This document shows, piece after piece, positions 14,362-22,553 of a stretch of 25,159 nucleotides of DNA. The position numbers and the translations under genes were made by a program. Source of the stretch: an uncultured Clostridia bacterium (GTDB lineage Bacteria > Bacillota > Clostridia > Lachnospirales > Lachnospiraceae). The stretch covers positions 1 through 25,159 of the forward strand of contig CAMHMG010000008.1 in the NCBI GenBank assembly GCA_946186175.1. Reading direction: 5' to 3'. The notes under the pieces are model-generated. The model saw only the letters and a program-made list of their open reading frames with translations, did not search any database and was not told the DNA's origin. Numbering within the stretch: the first letter of the stretch is position 1; each line of letters starts with the position of its first letter.

Positions 14362-14447
14362 TAAAAAACCTGATACTGCCTGTCAAAATACAATATCAAG
14401 GATATATGAGGGTTTATCCAAATAAAATGCATAATATTTTTATTGTT

Positions 14448-14480
14448 TTAAAAACAGACTGTTATATGCAGGCTGTCTTT
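14448..14480. terminator. Bidirectional terminator between the ATPase and tRNA methyltransferase genes
   Basis: AAAACAGACTG-TTATATG-CAGGCTGTCTTTTT forms a stem with one mismatch between A-rich and T-rich flanks. It overlaps the stop of the minus-strand methyltransferase gene. Confidence 0.55.
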
Positions 14481-15214
14481 TTATATATCCTGTCAATTTC
14501 CTCACTATACACCTTTGGCTCTTTATACACAATGAGCGGTGCCTCAATGGTAATTCTTGACCTTCCGCCCTTCGTTCCCTGTATCATGACCATCGTCGGC
14601 TCCTTATCAACATATGGATGAATAAGGCGCATCCTTTTAGGTTCAATATGATACTTATGCATTACATCAAATATCTCAGCCAGACGAAAAGGTTTGTGTA
14701 TCATGAAGAAATTCCCACTCTCAGGAAGAACATAACTTGCAAGTGAAATGACATCCTCTAGGGAAAGTGCCACCTCATGTCTTGCAATAGTCTTAGGTTC
14801 ATAAATATTCTTAAGTCCATGATTGTCCGTCATATATGGCGGATTAACCGTAACAACCTGATACGATGCATGTTTGAACAATTCCCTGCCGTTTTTCACA
14901 TCACCGCATATTATATCTATCTTATCTTCTAATGAATTATACCCGACACTGCGGCTTGCCATATCTGCATATTCTTCCTGTAATTCCAGTCCGGTCAAAT
15001 GACCTGCAGAAGTCTTTGCTGCAAGCAGGATTGGTATTACACCACTGCCTGTACACAGGTCAAGCACCTTTTGACCGGGTTTAATTTTCACAAAATCAGA
15101 AAGTAACACAGCGTCTATACCAAAACAGAAGCCCTGAGGCTTCTGTATTAACTGATATCCTTTACACTGGAGGTCGTCTAATCTTTCATCTTCATGTATT
15201 TGATAACTACTCAT
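14462..15214 (-). CDS. trmN6: tRNA1(Val) (adenine-37-N6)-methyltransferase family protein (YabB/TrmN6)
   Basis: The 250-residue SAM-dependent methyltransferase has motif I VLDLCTGSGVIPILLA near residue 50, an acidic residue after strand 2 (LTGLELQEEYA), and the catalytic NPPY motif (VTVNPPYM near residue 126) of adenine-N6 enzymes. It opens with DDLQCKGYQLIQKPQGFCFG, typical of YabB proteins. The Escherichia coli homologue methylates A37 of tRNA1(Val). It lies between ricT and rsmI as in Bacillus, although the ATPase now intervenes. AAAGGG precedes the ATG. Substrate assignment rests on family membership. Confidence 0.88.
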   Translation of the reverse strand: MSSYQIHEDERLDDLQCKGYQLIQKPQGFCFGIDAVLLSDFVKIKPGQKVLDLCTGSGVIPILLAAKTSAGHLTGLELQEEYADMASRSVGYNSLEDKIDIICGDVKNGRELFKHASYQVVTVNPPYMTDNHGLKNIYEPKTIARHEVALSLEDVISLASYVLPESGNFFMIHKPFRLAEIFDVMHKYHIEPKRMRLIHPYVDKEPTMVMIQGTKGGRSRITIEAPLIVYKEPKVYSEEIDRIYKKTACI

Positions 15215-15272
15215 TTATTAATCCCTTTTCATTTTCACTGTTAATAGAAAATGCACTATTCACATTTAACTC

Positions 15273-15408
15273 GTATCTATGAAGCTTCTCTTCATAGATA
15301 CACGACAGGCATGGTGCTTACGTACCTTCCAGTATGCCTGTCGTATCGTAGAATATACATTTTTCTACAAATCTCGCGGTAAATGCGAGATTCTACCTGA
15401 ACAGTTAC
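15273..15408 (+). mobile_element. MITE, full-length copy between ricT and trmN6
   Basis: This 136-bp copy starts GTATCTATGAAGCTTC and ends CTACCTGAACAGTTAC. Its hairpins are perfect: GTATCTAT...ATAGATAC, CGACAGGCAT...ATGCCTGTCG and AATCTCGC...GCGAGATT. The flanks TTTAACTC (15265-15272) and TTTAATCC (15409-15416) are a diverged 8-bp target duplication (6 of 8). It lies in an otherwise co-directional operon gap, so it is probably transcribed. Confidence 0.85.
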
Positions 15409-15462
15409 TTTAATCCTTTAAATATGAATAGTGCCAATAAATTACCTTGAAACAGAACAACG

Positions 15463-16365
15463 TCAGTCGATACGTGAACCCGTCTCCTTCTTCTCAAGTG
15501 CCTCTAATGCCTTAAGCTCTGCATCGACCTTCTCATTGTTTCGGCGTTTCTTAGGTTTGAATCTAAGCTCTTCTGCATGATATTCACGAATTTCTTTCTC
15601 GTCATCCTCTAACTCAACAATAACTTTGACCTTCTGCCTGATGACGCTCACACTGCTAACCTCACCGCGAAGTCCGTCAACAGTCTTAACACGGTCACCG
15701 ACATTCGGAAGTCTGTCATTAAGATACTCATAGGTCTCCTGTTCATTCTTAAGACAACACATAAGTCTTCCGCATACACCGGATATCTTAGTCGGATTAA
15801 GCGACAGATTCTGCTCCTTAGCCATCTTGATCGAAACCGGCACAAAGTCCGATAAATGCTTGTTACAGCAAAGCTCCCTGCCACATATACCTATACCACC
15901 CATTATCTTTGTCTCGTCACGTACGCCTATCTGACGAAGCTCTATTCTTGTCCTGAACACTGCCGCAAGGTCTTTGACAAGTTCTCTGAAATCCACTCTT
16001 CCGTCTGCTGTAAAATAGAAAAGCACCTTGTTATTATCAAATGTATACTCGGCATCGATAAGTTTCATTTCAAGACCATGAGCCTCTATCTTTTCAAGAC
16101 ATATATCAAATGCTTTCTTGCATTTTTCTTTATTCTCCTCATTCTTCTTATCATCCTCAGGAGTAGCCTTCCTGATAACGGGCTTTAACGGACTGGTCAT
16201 CTGTGTCTCATCAATCTCACGTCGTCCGATTACCACTTTACCATATTCAACTCCGCGAATCGTCTCAACTATCGCAGCATCTCCTACCTCAATATCTATA
16301 GATCCCGGTGCAAAGAAGTATATCTTACCATTAGTTCGGAATCTAATACCTATAACTTCTGTCAT
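15463..16365 (-). CDS. ricT: PSP1-domain iron-sulfur protein RicT (YaaT)
   Basis: RicT forms the Ric complex that, in Bacillus, promotes RNA processing by RNase Y and affects Spo0A phosphorylation. The 300-residue protein starts TEVIGIRFRTNGKIYFFAPG and has the PSP1 core with the Cys cluster: GICGRELCCNKHL, then SGVCGRLMCCLKNE. These cysteines are expected to hold iron-sulfur clusters. A charged Lys/Glu-rich tail follows. I chose the ATG at 16365 because AAGGAGA lies 8 bases upstream; an in-frame ATG at 16392 would place that site inside the gene. The partners YlbF and YmcA are not in this window. It is separated from holB by a 350-base structured region. Confidence 0.94.
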   Translation of the reverse strand: MTEVIGIRFRTNGKIYFFAPGSIDIEVGDAAIVETIRGVEYGKVVIGRREIDETQMTSPLKPVIRKATPEDDKKNEENKEKCKKAFDICLEKIEAHGLEMKLIDAEYTFDNNKVLFYFTADGRVDFRELVKDLAAVFRTRIELRQIGVRDETKIMGGIGICGRELCCNKHLSDFVPVSIKMAKEQNLSLNPTKISGVCGRLMCCLKNEQETYEYLNDRLPNVGDRVKTVDGLRGEVSSVSVIRQKVKVIVELEDDEKEIREYHAEELRFKPKKRRNNEKVDAELKALEALEKKETGSRID

Positions 16366-16408
16366 TATTATGTCTCCTTGTTTTATTTCCATGATTTCTA
16401 TGAAATAC

Positions 16409-16709
16409 GAGTTGCTACATTACTTCGTAATTCTCGCAACTCTCCAAAACATTCGGAATCCGCTGTTTTTCTTTGAAAAACGTTACTTCCTCATGTTTTG
16501 CCGTGGTGCAGAATGTCCAGTGGATCTACACTTCGTTTCGGTCCGCGCTGAACAAACGTCCACTGGACGTTTAGCGCCATTCGCTCTGCACGGGTTCACA
16601 ATGTCCGGTGGACATTGGTTCTGAACCAACCGAAATGGAATGTAGACGTAGCGGAGCGAAGACCACTAAGTCAAGCTGCTTTTTGTGCAAGCACAATACA
16701 GCTTGACTT
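16409..16709. other. Strongly structured intergenic region (multi-hairpin, possible RNA element) between holB and ricT
   Basis: No gene is visible. Perfect pairings include GAGTTGC/GCAACTC (16409-16442) and a nested fold at 16503-16666. The fold's outer pairs are GTGGT/ACCAC, TCTACA (16525)/TGTAGA (16641) and TTTCGGT (16536)/ACCGAAA (16629). They enclose the 19-base palindrome AAACGTCCACTGGACGTTT (16554-16572) within GCGCT/AGCGC, and AATGTCC-GGT-GGACATT (16600-16616) within GGTTC/GAACC. A final hairpin is AAGTCAAGCTG/CAGCTTGACTT (16668-16709) with an inner TTGTGC/GCACAA. It is either a repeat element or a structured RNA in the ricT leader. Confidence 0.75.
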
Positions 16710-16716
16710 TCGACAC

Positions 16717-17712
16717 TCATTTCATGTTTTCCTTTATCGTCAGCAACAGCAACTCCATTGCTATATCAAAATTAACATTAGCTTCAAGTCTTACCTTAAC
16801 CTTATTAAGGGCACGGATTACTTCCTCAACCCCCTCATATGACATCATGCTTGCCTGCTTCTTCAATACTGAATAGTCATCCTTGAACAACAGTTTATTA
16901 GGAGAATTAGATATCTTGACCATCAGTATGTCCCTAAACCACATGGTCATTATATCCATGTAGTCTGTAACATCCAACTTATATTTTCCAAGATTCTTGA
17001 CAGCAGCGATCACATCCTCCATATCCATATCCTGAATACGTCTAAGAATTCTCACACTGTCCTCAAGCAGTTCATTATATTCAGGTGAAATAGCAAGCCT
17101 TATTGCCTTACCGAGATTGCCCTGTGCAAAATCAGCACAGAATCTTGCTTTCCTCTGGTCAACCTCAAGATTAGTTGTCAGATACTCAACGACATGAAGA
17201 GGCTCAACAGGCTTGAAGTTTAATATTATACACCTGCTCAACACTGTAGGTAAGAACTTTCCAATACCATTAGCTAACAATAAAATGATTGCATACTCAG
17301 GTGGCTCCTCCAAAGTCTTAAGAAGCGCATTCTGAGCCTGCGGATTCATTAGCTGTGCATCCGGTACAATGTATATCTTATATCTGCTGCTGTATGGCTT
17401 AAGATCGACATCATTTACTATCTGCTCTCTCACCTCATCAACAGATATTATGTTAGGCTTTTCGTGATTCACCCATATAATATCAGGCTGGTTACCTGAT
17501 TCTGTCTGAAGACACGACCGGCATTTACCACATGGATCAGGTCCACCCTCCTCACACTGCAAAGACTTTGCAACCACTGAAGCAAGTGTCCTTTTCCCTG
17601 AACTTTTCTCCCCGTTAAAAATATAAGCATGTGATACTTTACCAAGCTCAATACTGTTCTTAAAATGTTTAACTATATCCTCATGACCTATTATATCACT
17701 GTAGTTTGCCAT
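16717..17712 (-). CDS. holB: DNA polymerase III delta' subunit
   Basis: The 331-residue clamp-loader subunit begins MANYSDIIGHEDIVKHFKNS. It has an AAA+ domain with a modified P-loop (NGEKSSGKRT), a four-Cys zinc module (QCEEGGPDPCGKCRSC near residue 55) and the SRC motif LPTVLSRCIIL near 150, preceded by NALLKTLEEPP. In the loader delta' supplies the arginine finger (SRC) to gamma/tau, helping place the beta clamp on DNA. I chose the ATG at 17712, preceded by GAGGGTGAGGG; a GTG three codons upstream is the alternative. It follows yaaR by 21 bases in the same operon. Confidence 0.94.
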   Translation of the reverse strand: MANYSDIIGHEDIVKHFKNSIELGKVSHAYIFNGEKSSGKRTLASVVAKSLQCEEGGPDPCGKCRSCLQTESGNQPDIIWVNHEKPNIISVDEVREQIVNDVDLKPYSSRYKIYIVPDAQLMNPQAQNALLKTLEEPPEYAIILLLANGIGKFLPTVLSRCIILNFKPVEPLHVVEYLTTNLEVDQRKARFCADFAQGNLGKAIRLAISPEYNELLEDSVRILRRIQDMDMEDVIAAVKNLGKYKLDVTDYMDIMTMWFRDILMVKISNSPNKLLFKDDYSVLKKQASMMSYEGVEEVIRALNKVKVRLEANVNFDIAMELLLLTIKENMK

Positions 17713-17733
17713 ATCCCTCACCCTCTCTGCGTA

Positions 17734-18174
17734 TTATGTTGATATATCCATTAACATTCCACGTATATCATCGATTTTGCCTAAAATTGCAAGATTATCC
17801 TTCTCATCCTTAAGAAGTTCCTGTGCCAACTCGTCCAATGATTTGTCAACCTCCTTGACAATCCCGTATACTCTGTGTCTTCCACGCCTGTCAAGAAAAT
17901 TCTCTCTGGAAAACTCATGGGAATTAGCCGTAACTTCATTCATAAATTCTTTGACAAGGGTACGATATCTCTTCATATCTTTGATGTCCATATGCTTAGC
18001 TATCTTACTCCCCTGTTCTTCAATATCTTTCATAAGATTGGAGAGTTTTTCCTGTAATTCGCTATTTTCTATGTGACTTACAAGAGTAAAACGAAATGTA
18101 TCATCCCCTTTAGGCGCCTGCGTCTGTTGCTCAACAGCGGTCTGCGGCGTCATCTGATTAATTCGCATATCCAT
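17734..18174 (-). CDS. yaaR: YaaR-family protein (DUF327)
   Basis: The 146-residue helical, soluble protein carries the DUF327 pattern: FRFTLVSHIENSELQEKLSN, IAKHMDIKDMKRYRTLVKEF and the conserved FLDRRGRHRVYGIVKEVDKS. The family's function is unknown. It almost always lies between tmk and holB in Firmicutes, as here. A good AAGGAGAGG site precedes the ATG. Confidence 0.9.
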   Translation of the reverse strand: MDMRINQMTPQTAVEQQTQAPKGDDTFRFTLVSHIENSELQEKLSNLMKDIEEQGSKIAKHMDIKDMKRYRTLVKEFMNEVTANSHEFSRENFLDRRGRHRVYGIVKEVDKSLDELAQELLKDEKDNLAILGKIDDIRGMLMDIST

Positions 18175-18207
18175 ACCGGCCTCTCCTTTCTCTTCTTTCC
18201 TCGTTAC

Positions 18208-18828
18208 CTAAAAAAATCTATTCTCTACCTCTTCTACAATCTTATTGTGTATCTCTGTAATCGAAAGTGTCGCGTCTATCGGAACAATACGTTCAGGATA
18301 TAACTCTGCAAGCTTTCTGTATCCTTCAACAACCCTCATATGAAATGCAATATCCTCCTGCTCCAAACGATCTAAGGATGCCTGATTCTGCTTTCTCTTA
18401 ATACCATCTTCCGCATCAAGATCCATAAATATCGTAAGCTTTGGTTTCACCTCTCCCAATGCATAATTATTGACCTCATAGACCGTTGATACACCAAGGC
18501 CTCTTCCTATGCCCTGATATACGGCAGATGACTCAACAAATCTGTCACATATTACCGCCTTGCCGTCTTCTAATGCAGGTCTTATTATCTGGTTCACAAG
18601 CTGCGCTCTTGCGGCTGCATACAGAAGCAATTCTGTCATATAGCTCATTTCTTTGTATTCCGGATTAAGTATTATCTCACGGATTGCCTCACTAATATCC
18701 GTACCTCCCGGTTCTCTTGTCACAACACTGTCGTATCCCTTCTTCTCAAGATAATCTCTAAGCAGCTCTATCTGTGTTGTCTTTCCGGCGCCATCCGGTC
18801 CCTCTATTGTAATGAATATTCCTTCCAT
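18208..18828 (-). CDS. tmk: Thymidylate kinase
   Basis: This enzyme phosphorylates dTMP to dTDP using ATP. The 206-residue protein has the P-loop GPDGAGKTTQ near residue 10, the DR(x)E-type TREPGGTDISEAIR near 37, the substrate motif CDRFVESSAVYQGIGRG near 93 and a lid region rich in basic residues (KRKQNQASLDRLEQEDI). Length matches the family. AAAGGA precedes the ATG. It is followed by yaaR after 33 bases and preceded by the decarboxylase gene, the standard Firmicutes order. Confidence 0.96.
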   Translation of the reverse strand: MEGIFITIEGPDGAGKTTQIELLRDYLEKKGYDSVVTREPGGTDISEAIREIILNPEYKEMSYMTELLLYAAARAQLVNQIIRPALEDGKAVICDRFVESSAVYQGIGRGLGVSTVYEVNNYALGEVKPKLTIFMDLDAEDGIKRKQNQASLDRLEQEDIAFHMRVVEGYRKLAELYPERIVPIDATLSITEIHNKIVEEVENRFF

Positions 18829-18914
18829 ACTTAATCCTTTCCTAATCTATAAGCTCAAGACTGTCTATATATACAAATATTAAAATATCTTATAGGTTAT
18901 ATTTATTCTTAGAC

Positions 18915-20477
18915 CTATATCCTCTTTTTCCTGATTGGCAGCCAAACATTTCTGGCCTCCTTGACAACATTGACATAATTCTTATTAGGTCCTTCAACAT
19001 ATACGCCCTTAATATTCCTGCCAGATTCTAAGGCTCTTCTTATTCCGCGAATGATATCCTTAGACATTATCTCACCGGGAGTAACAAATGGAATTCCGGG
19101 CGGATATACATATATAAAGTCACTGCTTACTCTTCCGACTGCATCCTCTAACGGAACTTTGATCTCCGCTCTCTTCTTGGCATCATATATATCCATCCTC
19201 TTCTCAGGCAATGTATCATATAATAATGTATCGGCTTCATAAGCATTATTCATTAACTGTTTGTCAATTGTTTCCATAGCAAGCAGCAAGCTTTCAAATG
19301 CTTCCTTAGAGTCCGCAATAGTGGAAATCGCAACAACATAATTGTCTCCTGCCATTTCCATCATCTGACCGTATTCTTTCTCCAGGATATCTGTCAGCAT
19401 CTTACCCGTAACAGGAACTATTCCATCTTCCGTTTCCATCCCACAGTTCTTAACAGAGAACACCAGACGTGTATTGTCATAATCGCTGTTACTGTATTTT
19501 TTAAAATCGTCACCGCCAACCAAATGAATGTTAGTAAGCTCGGCGAATTTCTTCCTGTACTCCGTCACAAGCTGCTTGAAAACAAGGAATTTCCCGTCTC
19601 TCTCAAAATCCATCTTCTCTATACATGCTTCCATAGTTGCCATGAACACATACGAGGGAGAGGTGCTCTGATAAAGCGATACAAATTCATCGAGCCTCTT
19701 CTCCGAAACATAGTCTTTCTTCATATGAAGAATGGCACATTGTGTCATCGCAGGCAACGTCTTATGAAGACTTTCTACAACAATATCCGCTCCAAGCCTT
19801 ATTGCAGGCTTAGGTACATTCTTGTAATTAGTCGCTGAAATGGTCTCGACCACATTAGAAATAAATTCAAAATGTGCTCCATGTGCTTCATCAACTATAA
19901 GTGGCATTTTCTCTTTGTGAACAATCTTTGCAATCTTATCTATATCACTTACAACACCTTCATATGTCGGAGAGACAATAAGTAACGCCTTAGCATGAGG
20001 ATGTTCCTTCACAGCTTTCCTGACAGCATCCGGAGAAACACCACCAAACATGCACAGTTCGTCGTTCCATTCAGGCATTATATACACTGCTTTAAGACCA
20101 AGAAGACGAATTGCATTATATACCGATTTATGTGAATTCCTCGCAACAATAATAGTGTCACCATGCTCACAAACTGCGCTTATTGCAGCCATAATTCCGC
20201 AAGTAGAACCATTAACAAGATAATAACTCTTATCGGAACCATAGACATCAGCTGCCCTGTCTTCAGCCTGTTTAATCATACCCTTAGGATCATGCAGTTC
20301 ATCAAGTTCTCCGACCTCAGTCACATCTATAGAAAATGGATTCTCAACCATATCAGGAAATATTGTATATAGCCGTCTCTTATGTCCCGGCATATGCCAT
20401 GGATATGAGCCTTCCGTATTAAATTGTATAAGTCCGTTAAGTATTGGTTGCTCCATATTATCAGTCTCGCTTTTCAT
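18915..20477 (-). CDS. Orn/Lys/Arg decarboxylase family PLP enzyme (YaaO-like)
   Basis: The 520-residue PLP-dependent fold-type I enzyme has the family opening PWHMPGHKR near residue 28, the cofactor region STCGIMAAI and VDEAHGAHFEF, and the Schiff-base lysine in SLHKTLPAMTQ near residue 238. The C-terminal domain has YPPGIPFVTPGEIMS, as in lysine and arginine decarboxylases. It probably makes a polyamine precursor, but lysine, ornithine and arginine specificity cannot be separated from sequence alone. Met1 has no good ribosome site; Met8 (20456) is a possible alternative start. It lies upstream of tmk, as yaaO does in Bacillus. Confidence 0.9.
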   Translation of the reverse strand: MKSETDNMEQPILNGLIQFNTEGSYPWHMPGHKRRLYTIFPDMVENPFSIDVTEVGELDELHDPKGMIKQAEDRAADVYGSDKSYYLVNGSTCGIMAAISAVCEHGDTIIVARNSHKSVYNAIRLLGLKAVYIMPEWNDELCMFGGVSPDAVRKAVKEHPHAKALLIVSPTYEGVVSDIDKIAKIVHKEKMPLIVDEAHGAHFEFISNVVETISATNYKNVPKPAIRLGADIVVESLHKTLPAMTQCAILHMKKDYVSEKRLDEFVSLYQSTSPSYVFMATMEACIEKMDFERDGKFLVFKQLVTEYRKKFAELTNIHLVGGDDFKKYSNSDYDNTRLVFSVKNCGMETEDGIVPVTGKMLTDILEKEYGQMMEMAGDNYVVAISTIADSKEAFESLLLAMETIDKQLMNNAYEADTLLYDTLPEKRMDIYDAKKRAEIKVPLEDAVGRVSSDFIYVYPPGIPFVTPGEIMSKDIIRGIRRALESGRNIKGVYVEGPNKNYVNVVKEARNVWLPIRKKRI

Positions 20478-20666
20478 AACAACTTTGATAAAACCGTAAA
20501 TGTTTTATCATTTACAATGAAAGTAATTATTATCATTTAATTAAAAAAGACTATAACTCAATTTATTATAGCAAAATTCAATTAAAAAAGCAATTATTCC
20601 ATAATGCTTACACTCATTCCCCCTGTCATTATCATTCATTAGAGAACGCTCATTGCACGCCAACTG

Positions 20667-20697
20667 AAAAAAGCGGCAATATCAACTGCCGCTTTTG
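20667..20697. terminator. Terminator downstream of the DUF1858 gene
   Basis: AAAAAGCGGCA-N8-TGCCGCTTTT is a GC-rich 8-bp stem with A-T extension. T runs follow on either strand, most strongly on the minus strand (TTTTTTCAG). Confidence 0.9.
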
Positions 20698-20724
20698 CAT
20701 TTCATAAATTATTTCAGAATATTA

Positions 20725-20937
20725 TTATGCTTCTTTTCCTGCAAGATATTCATTCATATCCTTAACAAGCTGCTCACAATCCATTCCGTGTACCTGTGCA
20801 GCTTCCTCTAAGCTCTCTCCCTGAGATGCAGGACATCCTACACAATGCATTCCGCTTGCCATAAGAATTGCAGCGTTGCCCGGATCAAGTGCAATGATCT
20901 CACCTATTAACATATCTTTATTAACTGTTTGTGCCAT
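20725..20937 (-). CDS. DUF1858 redox disulfide-domain protein
   Basis: The 70-residue protein matches the hybrid-cluster-protein-associated disulfide domain: DMLIGEIIALDPGNAAILMA, then SGMHCVGCPASQGESLEEAA. The CVGC pair is the expected redox-active disulfide. Some relatives are linked to hybrid cluster protein or nitrosative stress, but no such partner is nearby here. A perfect AGGAGG site lies 9 bases before the ATG. The leader on the minus strand can fold into a three-way junction (20980-21056). A strong terminator follows, so it appears monocistronic. Confidence 0.9.
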   Translation of the reverse strand: MAQTVNKDMLIGEIIALDPGNAAILMASGMHCVGCPASQGESLEEAAQVHGMDCEQLVKDMNEYLAGKEA

Positions 20938-20979
20938 AATTAATTCCTCCTGTTTTATATTATGATATTGGTTTTACAA

Positions 20980-21056
20980 TCACCTATATTATGAGAAGTA
21001 CTTCGTACATTCTCATAATCGTGAAAACTTCGTTTTCTCGTTATCTTATCAGGTGA
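20980..21056 (-). other. Three-way-junction fold in the leader of the DUF1858 gene
   Basis: Outer TCACCT (20980-20985)/AGGTGA (21051-21056) encloses two hairpins: ATGAGAA-GTAC-TTC-GTAC-A-TTCTCAT (20991-21016) and CG-T-GAAAAC-TTC-GTTTTC-T-CG (21020-21040). Both loops read ACGAAGT on the minus strand. A similar ACGAAGTA loop occurs in the hairpin at 16409-16442. It may be a repeat unit or an RNA element. 21060-21110 shows nothing else. Confidence 0.6.
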
Positions 21057-21110
21057 AAGTAAAGTCTGCGCTATCACATTCATAATCTTGCAACTCTTCA
21101 AACGTAGTTC

Positions 21111-21246
21111 GTATCTATTCAATTATGCTTCATAGCTACGCGACAGGTATGGTGCTTACGCACCTTCCAGTATGCCCGCCGTATCGTGATATATACATTT
21201 TTCTACGAATCTCGCAGTGAATGCGAGATTCTACCTGAACAGTTAC
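21111..21246 (+). mobile_element. MITE, full-length copy between the dipeptidase and DUF1858 genes
   Basis: This 136-bp copy starts GTATCTATTCAATTATGC and ends CTACCTGAACAGTTAC, with the same internal hairpins (AATCTCGC...GCGAGATT). It is flanked by CGTAGTTC (21103-21110) and CGCAGTTC (21247-21254), an 8-bp target duplication with one change. Confidence 0.87.
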
Positions 21247-21292
21247 CGCAGTTCATTATAATATGTTTGGATTAAAAAATCAATTCGATTTT

Positions 21293-22429
21293 TCAACCCA
21301 GCACCTCTTCATATACCCTCATAACATTTCCATAGAAAATATCATCAATCCGGTCATCGCTATATCCTGCCCTGTGAAGAGCATGCGCTAAATGTTCCAA
21401 CTTATCTGCCTGTGGCATACCTGCATAAACCGGAATACCGTCAAAATCACTTCCAAGCCCGAGTACTTCCACACCTCCAACATTTAATATATGCTTTGCA
21501 TGTTCTGCAATTTTATCGCAGATAATATCTATATTCGCCACATTCTCATTGATGTCAATTGCTCTGATCTCCTTTTCCGTGAACAGAAAATCTCTGCAGT
21601 AATTGAGCCCTGTAACACCACCGCGTTCCCCGAGCTTCTTTATCATATCATCGGTTATATTTCTAACGATAGGACATATTGCTCTTGCATTGGAATGACT
21701 CGCAACAAAAGGCTTAGCAGTATTGTTAAAAACGTCATAAAATCCTGCATCAGATAAATGAGACACGTCCACAATCATACCCATATCTTCCATTGCCTTA
21801 ACAAACTCTATCCCGGTATTCGTAAGTCCATGCACCGTATCAGGAATATAGGGTGAGAATCCCTTTTCATTCTGTCTCATAATATCAATATTGGGGCACC
21901 CGATTTCATTGATATAATTCCAGACAAGAGTCATCATGCGAACACCCTTGTCATAGAGAACTTTAAGCTTATCAATATCACCCTGACACGCCTCGCCGCC
22001 CTCAACTGTAAGAAACGCAGACAATCTGCCCTTGCTCTCATTTTCATATATCTCAGATACCTTAGTCACCATAGAAATCTCATTGTCAAATGCTTTCATT
22101 TGATCAACGAATTCCCCGTATAAATCCTCAAACCGTTTATAACAATCTATCCGAACACTCTTTTCATTTTTTATATCTTCCTGCGATTTTACATCATTTG
22201 CTTTCTCCGTCGAATAACTGACATATGTTGTATTATCAGGTAGACCACTGCCTTCATTATCATCGAACGCTTCAATGAACATTGCGAAATTCTGGACCAG
22301 ATATCCTCCTTTTTTCATCCTGGATAGGCTTAACATATAATCATCGCTGTCAAGATTCTTAATCTTCCCGGTACATTTATTCTTCCATATCTTATGAATA
22401 GTGTCACAGTGCATATCTATGATCTTCAT
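21293..22429 (-). CDS. Membrane-dipeptidase family (M19) metallopeptidase
   Basis: The 378-residue protein has the zinc-ligand pattern of renal-type dipeptidases: HCD (residues 7-9) in IIDMHCDTIHKIW, Glu in FLTVEGGEAC near 145, His in IVDVSHLSDAGF near 220, His in VASHSNARAICP near 245, and the Asp of LGLGSDFDGIP near 325. These enzymes cleave dipeptides, some including D-residues, in the cytoplasm or outside; no signal peptide is present, so a cytoplasmic role is likely. GGAGG precedes the ATG. It shows no close operon partner: the upstream dagK-like gene is 124 bases away, and that gap (22430-22553) shows nothing notable. Confidence 0.93.
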   Translation of the reverse strand: MKIIDMHCDTIHKIWKNKCTGKIKNLDSDDYMLSLSRMKKGGYLVQNFAMFIEAFDDNEGSGLPDNTTYVSYSTEKANDVKSQEDIKNEKSVRIDCYKRFEDLYGEFVDQMKAFDNEISMVTKVSEIYENESKGRLSAFLTVEGGEACQGDIDKLKVLYDKGVRMMTLVWNYINEIGCPNIDIMRQNEKGFSPYIPDTVHGLTNTGIEFVKAMEDMGMIVDVSHLSDAGFYDVFNNTAKPFVASHSNARAICPIVRNITDDMIKKLGERGGVTGLNYCRDFLFTEKEIRAIDINENVANIDIICDKIAEHAKHILNVGGVEVLGLGSDFDGIPVYAGMPQADKLEHLAHALHRAGYSDDRIDDIFYGNVMRVYEEVLG

Positions 22430-22553
22430 GTCCTGCCTCCGTCTTAACTATACAGTTATTATATGATACAAGTGTCAAAATGCACTTTGTGCAAGCAGCA
22501 TTATATTTCATTCACCGGCTACATTTAATAACATCTTACAAAAAAAGAATTAT

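Noticed and set aside
16554..16616. GTCC/GGAC palindromes as intrinsic terminators
   Set aside because: No T run follows any of the stems on either strand, and they are nested in longer pairings.
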